A stretch of 49,361 bases of DNA from Candidatus Equimonas faecalis (GTDB taxonomy: Bacteria > Bacteroidota > Bacteroidia > Bacteroidales > Bacteroidaceae): assembly GCA_018066245.1 (NCBI GenBank), contig JAGHRT010000030.1:1-49361 (forward strand), given 5' to 3'. Under the pieces are notes generated by a model. The model ran no database searches, had not been told where the DNA came from, and saw only the letters and a list, made by a program, of their open reading frames with translations. Position numbers and translations under genes: made by a program. Positions 47,440 to 49,361 of the stretch are shown in pieces; position 1 is the first letter of the stretch, and every line of letters starts with the position of its first letter.

Positions 47440-47495
47440 ATCGGCAGACTTCTTTTTCTATCGGCGGACTTTTTTTTCCTATCGGCGGACTTCTA
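47440..47495. repeat. TATCGGCGGACTT tandem repeat
   Basis: Copies at about 47440-47452 (CTATCGGCAGACTT, one mismatch), 47459-47472 (CTATCGGCGGACTT) and 47480-47493 (CTATCGGCGGACTT), each followed by a pyrimidine run. The arms of the hairpins at 148-181 and 19980-20006 have the same core. Confidence 0.6.
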
Positions 47496-47662
47496 CGCAA
47501 GTGCGTAAATAAACCCCTTTGGAGAAAGCAGAACCTTGGGGAAACGAAAGACGGAAACCGGATTTTCAGATTGCCATCTTCCCATTTTATTTCCCGTAAG
47601 GGTTATTTTCTCCTCTTTGTGCCTAATGGTATATCATTCCTATTATATTTTACGCAAAAGAG

Positions 47663-47693
47663 TTGGGGAAGTGGCAGGAATGTCGTATATTTG
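47663..47693 (+). promoter_or_regulatory. Bacteroidota-type promoter for the secreted-protein gene
   Basis: TTG (47663-47665), 20 bp, TATATTTG (47686-47693). The start codon of the next gene lies 27 bp after the -7 element, so the leader would be about 20 nt. Confidence 0.7.
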
Positions 47694-47719
47694 CAGAGTG
47701 AAATAAATATCACTGTGCG

Positions 47720-49361
47720 ATGAAGCGAATTTATATGCTTTTGACGATGCTGTGCAGCCTTACGGCTGCGGCACAGGTGAACACGGCGGGACTCTCATCG
47801 GAGGCTCCTACCGCCGGTAAGCGATTCTACATCGTGTGCGACAACGGCTACTTCCTCACAACGAAGGGAGCAAGCGTAGTAGCCACGGCCACGGCACCCG
47901 ACGTTCCGGAATGGTTGATGGTGAGCGGCACGGACAACAAGTGGATGCTGCGCACGAGCGGCAAGGACTATCTGGCATGGTCGGCCGACGGCACGCAGCC
48001 GGAGATGAAGGACCAGGCCGTGATGTGGACGCTGGACAACACGACGAGCTACCGCAAGACGGCTTGCTACCAAATGTGCGCCGACGATGACATTGCATAT
48101 TTCGGGCAGACGATGAAGGACTTCGTGGCCATCTATGTACTGAACGACGGCAGTGCAGTGGGCGAATGGCCGGCCTCGTATGCCGCGCCCAACAAGGACG
48201 AGACGACATACTGCACGGACTTCCTGTTCTTTGAGACGCTGCCGAAGGAAATCGACAACCGCGCCACGGACGACGACGACGATGATGACGAGGAGATTGA
48301 CATCGAACCCAACGACATTGAGAGCGACTTCCCCACGAACTGGGCGAAGGGAATGCAGGATGCCAAGGTGCTGACGCTGGTGCCGATGCAACAGAGCCTC
48401 TTGCATCGGGACGAATGGAACCCGGCCCGCAAGGGCGTGGCAAAGATGGAGTTTGTGCAGTTCGGCGAGGACGTGGTGAAACAGTTCTACGGCAACCGCG
48501 TGAAAAACCTTTACTTCATCCTGCCGCCCAACGGACGCCACCTGAACTTCTACATCTGGAACGCCGAGGCGACGACGAAGAGCGAGAGAGTGCTGTGGGA
48601 GAAGAACTTCGACTTCTCCGCCACGGTGGACAAACTCATCGCGAAGGGCGCCATCTACGACGACCCCGACGGCGGCGGCGTATGGCTGGACGTGGCACAG
48701 AAGGACCCCGACGACGACTACTACTACAACGGCACGACGGTGGCACAGGAGCGCATCGTGCAGATTCCGTGCGACTACCTCATCAGCGAGAAATACCCCA
48801 ACCTGCAGATAGGCTACACGCTGACCTACCCTGGCGATTACAAGGAGAACTACCGCAACGGCCGCGATGCCAAGGGCGGACTGCTGGACGGCTACTGGTA
48901 CAACTGCTCATACGCGTTGCCTACGAGCCGCACGGCATACGCGCTGATGAAGGGCGACGACGACCCCGACTTCTACGACGGCAGATATGAGGACTACACC
49001 AATCACACCTCCGTGCTGAAGAAGGAATACCAATGGACGGAACACAGCGGCCTGTTCTGCTTCGTGGAGACCGAGGGCAACGGCGGTTTCCCCCACAACG
49101 ACATCCGCTTCGACGCCGTGAAGTCCTCACGCTGCTACGCCGGCGACAGCAAGGTGGCCTTCAACACTACTTTTACCAACTACGGCGTGGATGCCATCAA
49201 GAGCGCCACTTTCGACGTTACCGTGGGCGAGAACACCCAGAAAATCCGCTTCAAGAACGGCATCCGCTTCCTTGAGCAGGCCAATCTCAACGATGACATC
49301 GTGGCTCCCGCAGAGCCCTCACGTCAGCACCTGCAGATAAAGGTCAGCAAAATTAACGGTA
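47720..49361 (+). CDS. Large secreted protein, cut by the window end
   Basis: An open frame from the ATG at 47720 to the last base without a stop: at least 547 residues. The N terminus is a signal peptide (MKRIYMLLTMLCSLTAAAQ). I recognise no enzyme family. Visible features are an acidic run of seven Asp and two Glu near residues 184-192, several Asp-Pro-Asp clusters with aromatic residues (DPDDDYYYNG), and near the end FNTTFTNYGVDAIKSATFDV, which resembles a CARDB or Omp28-type beta-sandwich repeat. It is probably a cell-surface or periplasmic protein. Codons are strongly GC-biased, unlike the CRISPR locus beside it. Open frames on the opposite strand are shadows. Confidence 0.8.
   Translation, partial: MKRIYMLLTMLCSLTAAAQVNTAGLSSEAPTAGKRFYIVCDNGYFLTTKGASVVATATAPDVPEWLMVSGTDNKWMLRTSGKDYLAWSADGTQPEMKDQAVMWTLDNTTSYRKTACYQMCADDDIAYFGQTMKDFVAIYVLNDGSAVGEWPASYAAPNKDETTYCTDFLFFETLPKEIDNRATDDDDDDDEEIDIEPNDIESDFPTNWAKGMQDAKVLTLVPMQQSLLHRDEWNPARKGVAKMEFVQFGEDVVKQFYGNRVKNLYFILPPNGRHLNFYIWNAEATTKSERVLWEKNFDFSATVDKLIAKGAIYDDPDGGGVWLDVAQKDPDDDYYYNGTTVAQERIVQIPCDYLISEKYPNLQIGYTLTYPGDYKENYRNGRDAKGGLLDGYWYNCSYALPTSRTAYALMKGDDDPDFYDGRYEDYTNHTSVLKKEYQWTEHSGLFCFVETEGNGGFPHNDIRFDAVKSSRCYAGDSKVAFNTTFTNYGVDAIKSATFDVTVGENTQKIRFKNGIRFLEQANLNDDIVAPAEPSRQHLQIKVSKING

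Larger units (their letters stand above)
47253..47719. other. Gene-free stretch after the array with TCGGCGGACTT repeats and promoter
   Basis: No gene is supported. At about 47440-47495 three imperfect copies of CTATCGGCGGACTTC stand in tandem (period about 22 bp), with an inverse-type TCCGCCGATA just before at 47421. They share the arm sequence of the hairpin at 148-181. Pairing of the TCCGCCGATA arm with any TATCGGCGGA copy could form a terminator. A promoter (47663-47693) follows. GC content rises back to the chromosomal level here. Confidence 0.6.

Overview
The window looks like a chromosomal segment from a Bacteroidota bacterium of the order Bacteroidales, most like Prevotellaceae or a close relative. 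This rests on the type III glutamine synthetase, the BspA-like leucine-rich repeat protein, the large GH2 beta-galactosidase with a discoidin-like tail, the MurA with Asp in place of the catalytic Cys, and several promoters of the Bacteroidota form TTG-N19/20-TAnnTTTG. No rRNA or tRNA gene was seen.

Bases 1-28437 are mostly GC-rich housekeeping DNA, almost all on the minus strand: tsaE, beta-galactosidase, lepB-dapB, purN, a BspA-like protein, a low-molecular-weight phosphatase, and a tight run acyl-CoA synthetase-murA-rimM-lysA-ligA-SMR exporter-DUF1294. These are followed by fba, glnN-trmO-TPR protein-lipoprotein, pgk and a nucleoside permease. Only a WbqC-like gene lies on the plus strand. 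Gaps between these genes carry short repeats: GC-rich palindromes, a 148-bp element with perfect 33-bp arms, a CTACTCCCTATGG tandem repeat and recurring TCCGCCGA/TCGGCGGA hairpins. One GC-rich palindrome lies in frame inside tsaE.

Bases 28835-47252 hold a complete type III CRISPR-Cas locus on the plus strand, visibly more AT-rich than its surroundings. It starts at a clear promoter. Next come cas6, an HD-less cas10 with an intact GGDD site, and five effector genes: a Csm3-like RAMP, a Csx10-like RAMP, a two-domain RAMP, a small TIGR04423-like protein and a large TIGR03986-like RAMP. Most of these are coupled by ATGA overlaps with strong Shine-Dalgarno sequences. A signalling module follows: two different CARF plus PD-(D/E)XK nucleases of the Card1/Can2 type, a small single-pass membrane protein between them, and a Csx20-like small protein that may be a ring nuclease. 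The adaptation module is a RecD2/Pif1-like helicase, cas1, a primase-polymerase-like gene and a cas2 with a 65-residue N-terminal extension. The array has 38 near-identical 37-bp repeats and a degenerate terminal repeat. The predicted logic is: crRNA-guided recognition of a target transcript, cyclic oligoadenylate made by Cas10, two nucleases (and perhaps a membrane partner) activated, and the signal removed by the Csx20-like protein.

Bases 47253-47719 are non-coding. The window ends inside a GC-rich gene for a secreted protein that starts at 47720 from its own promoter.
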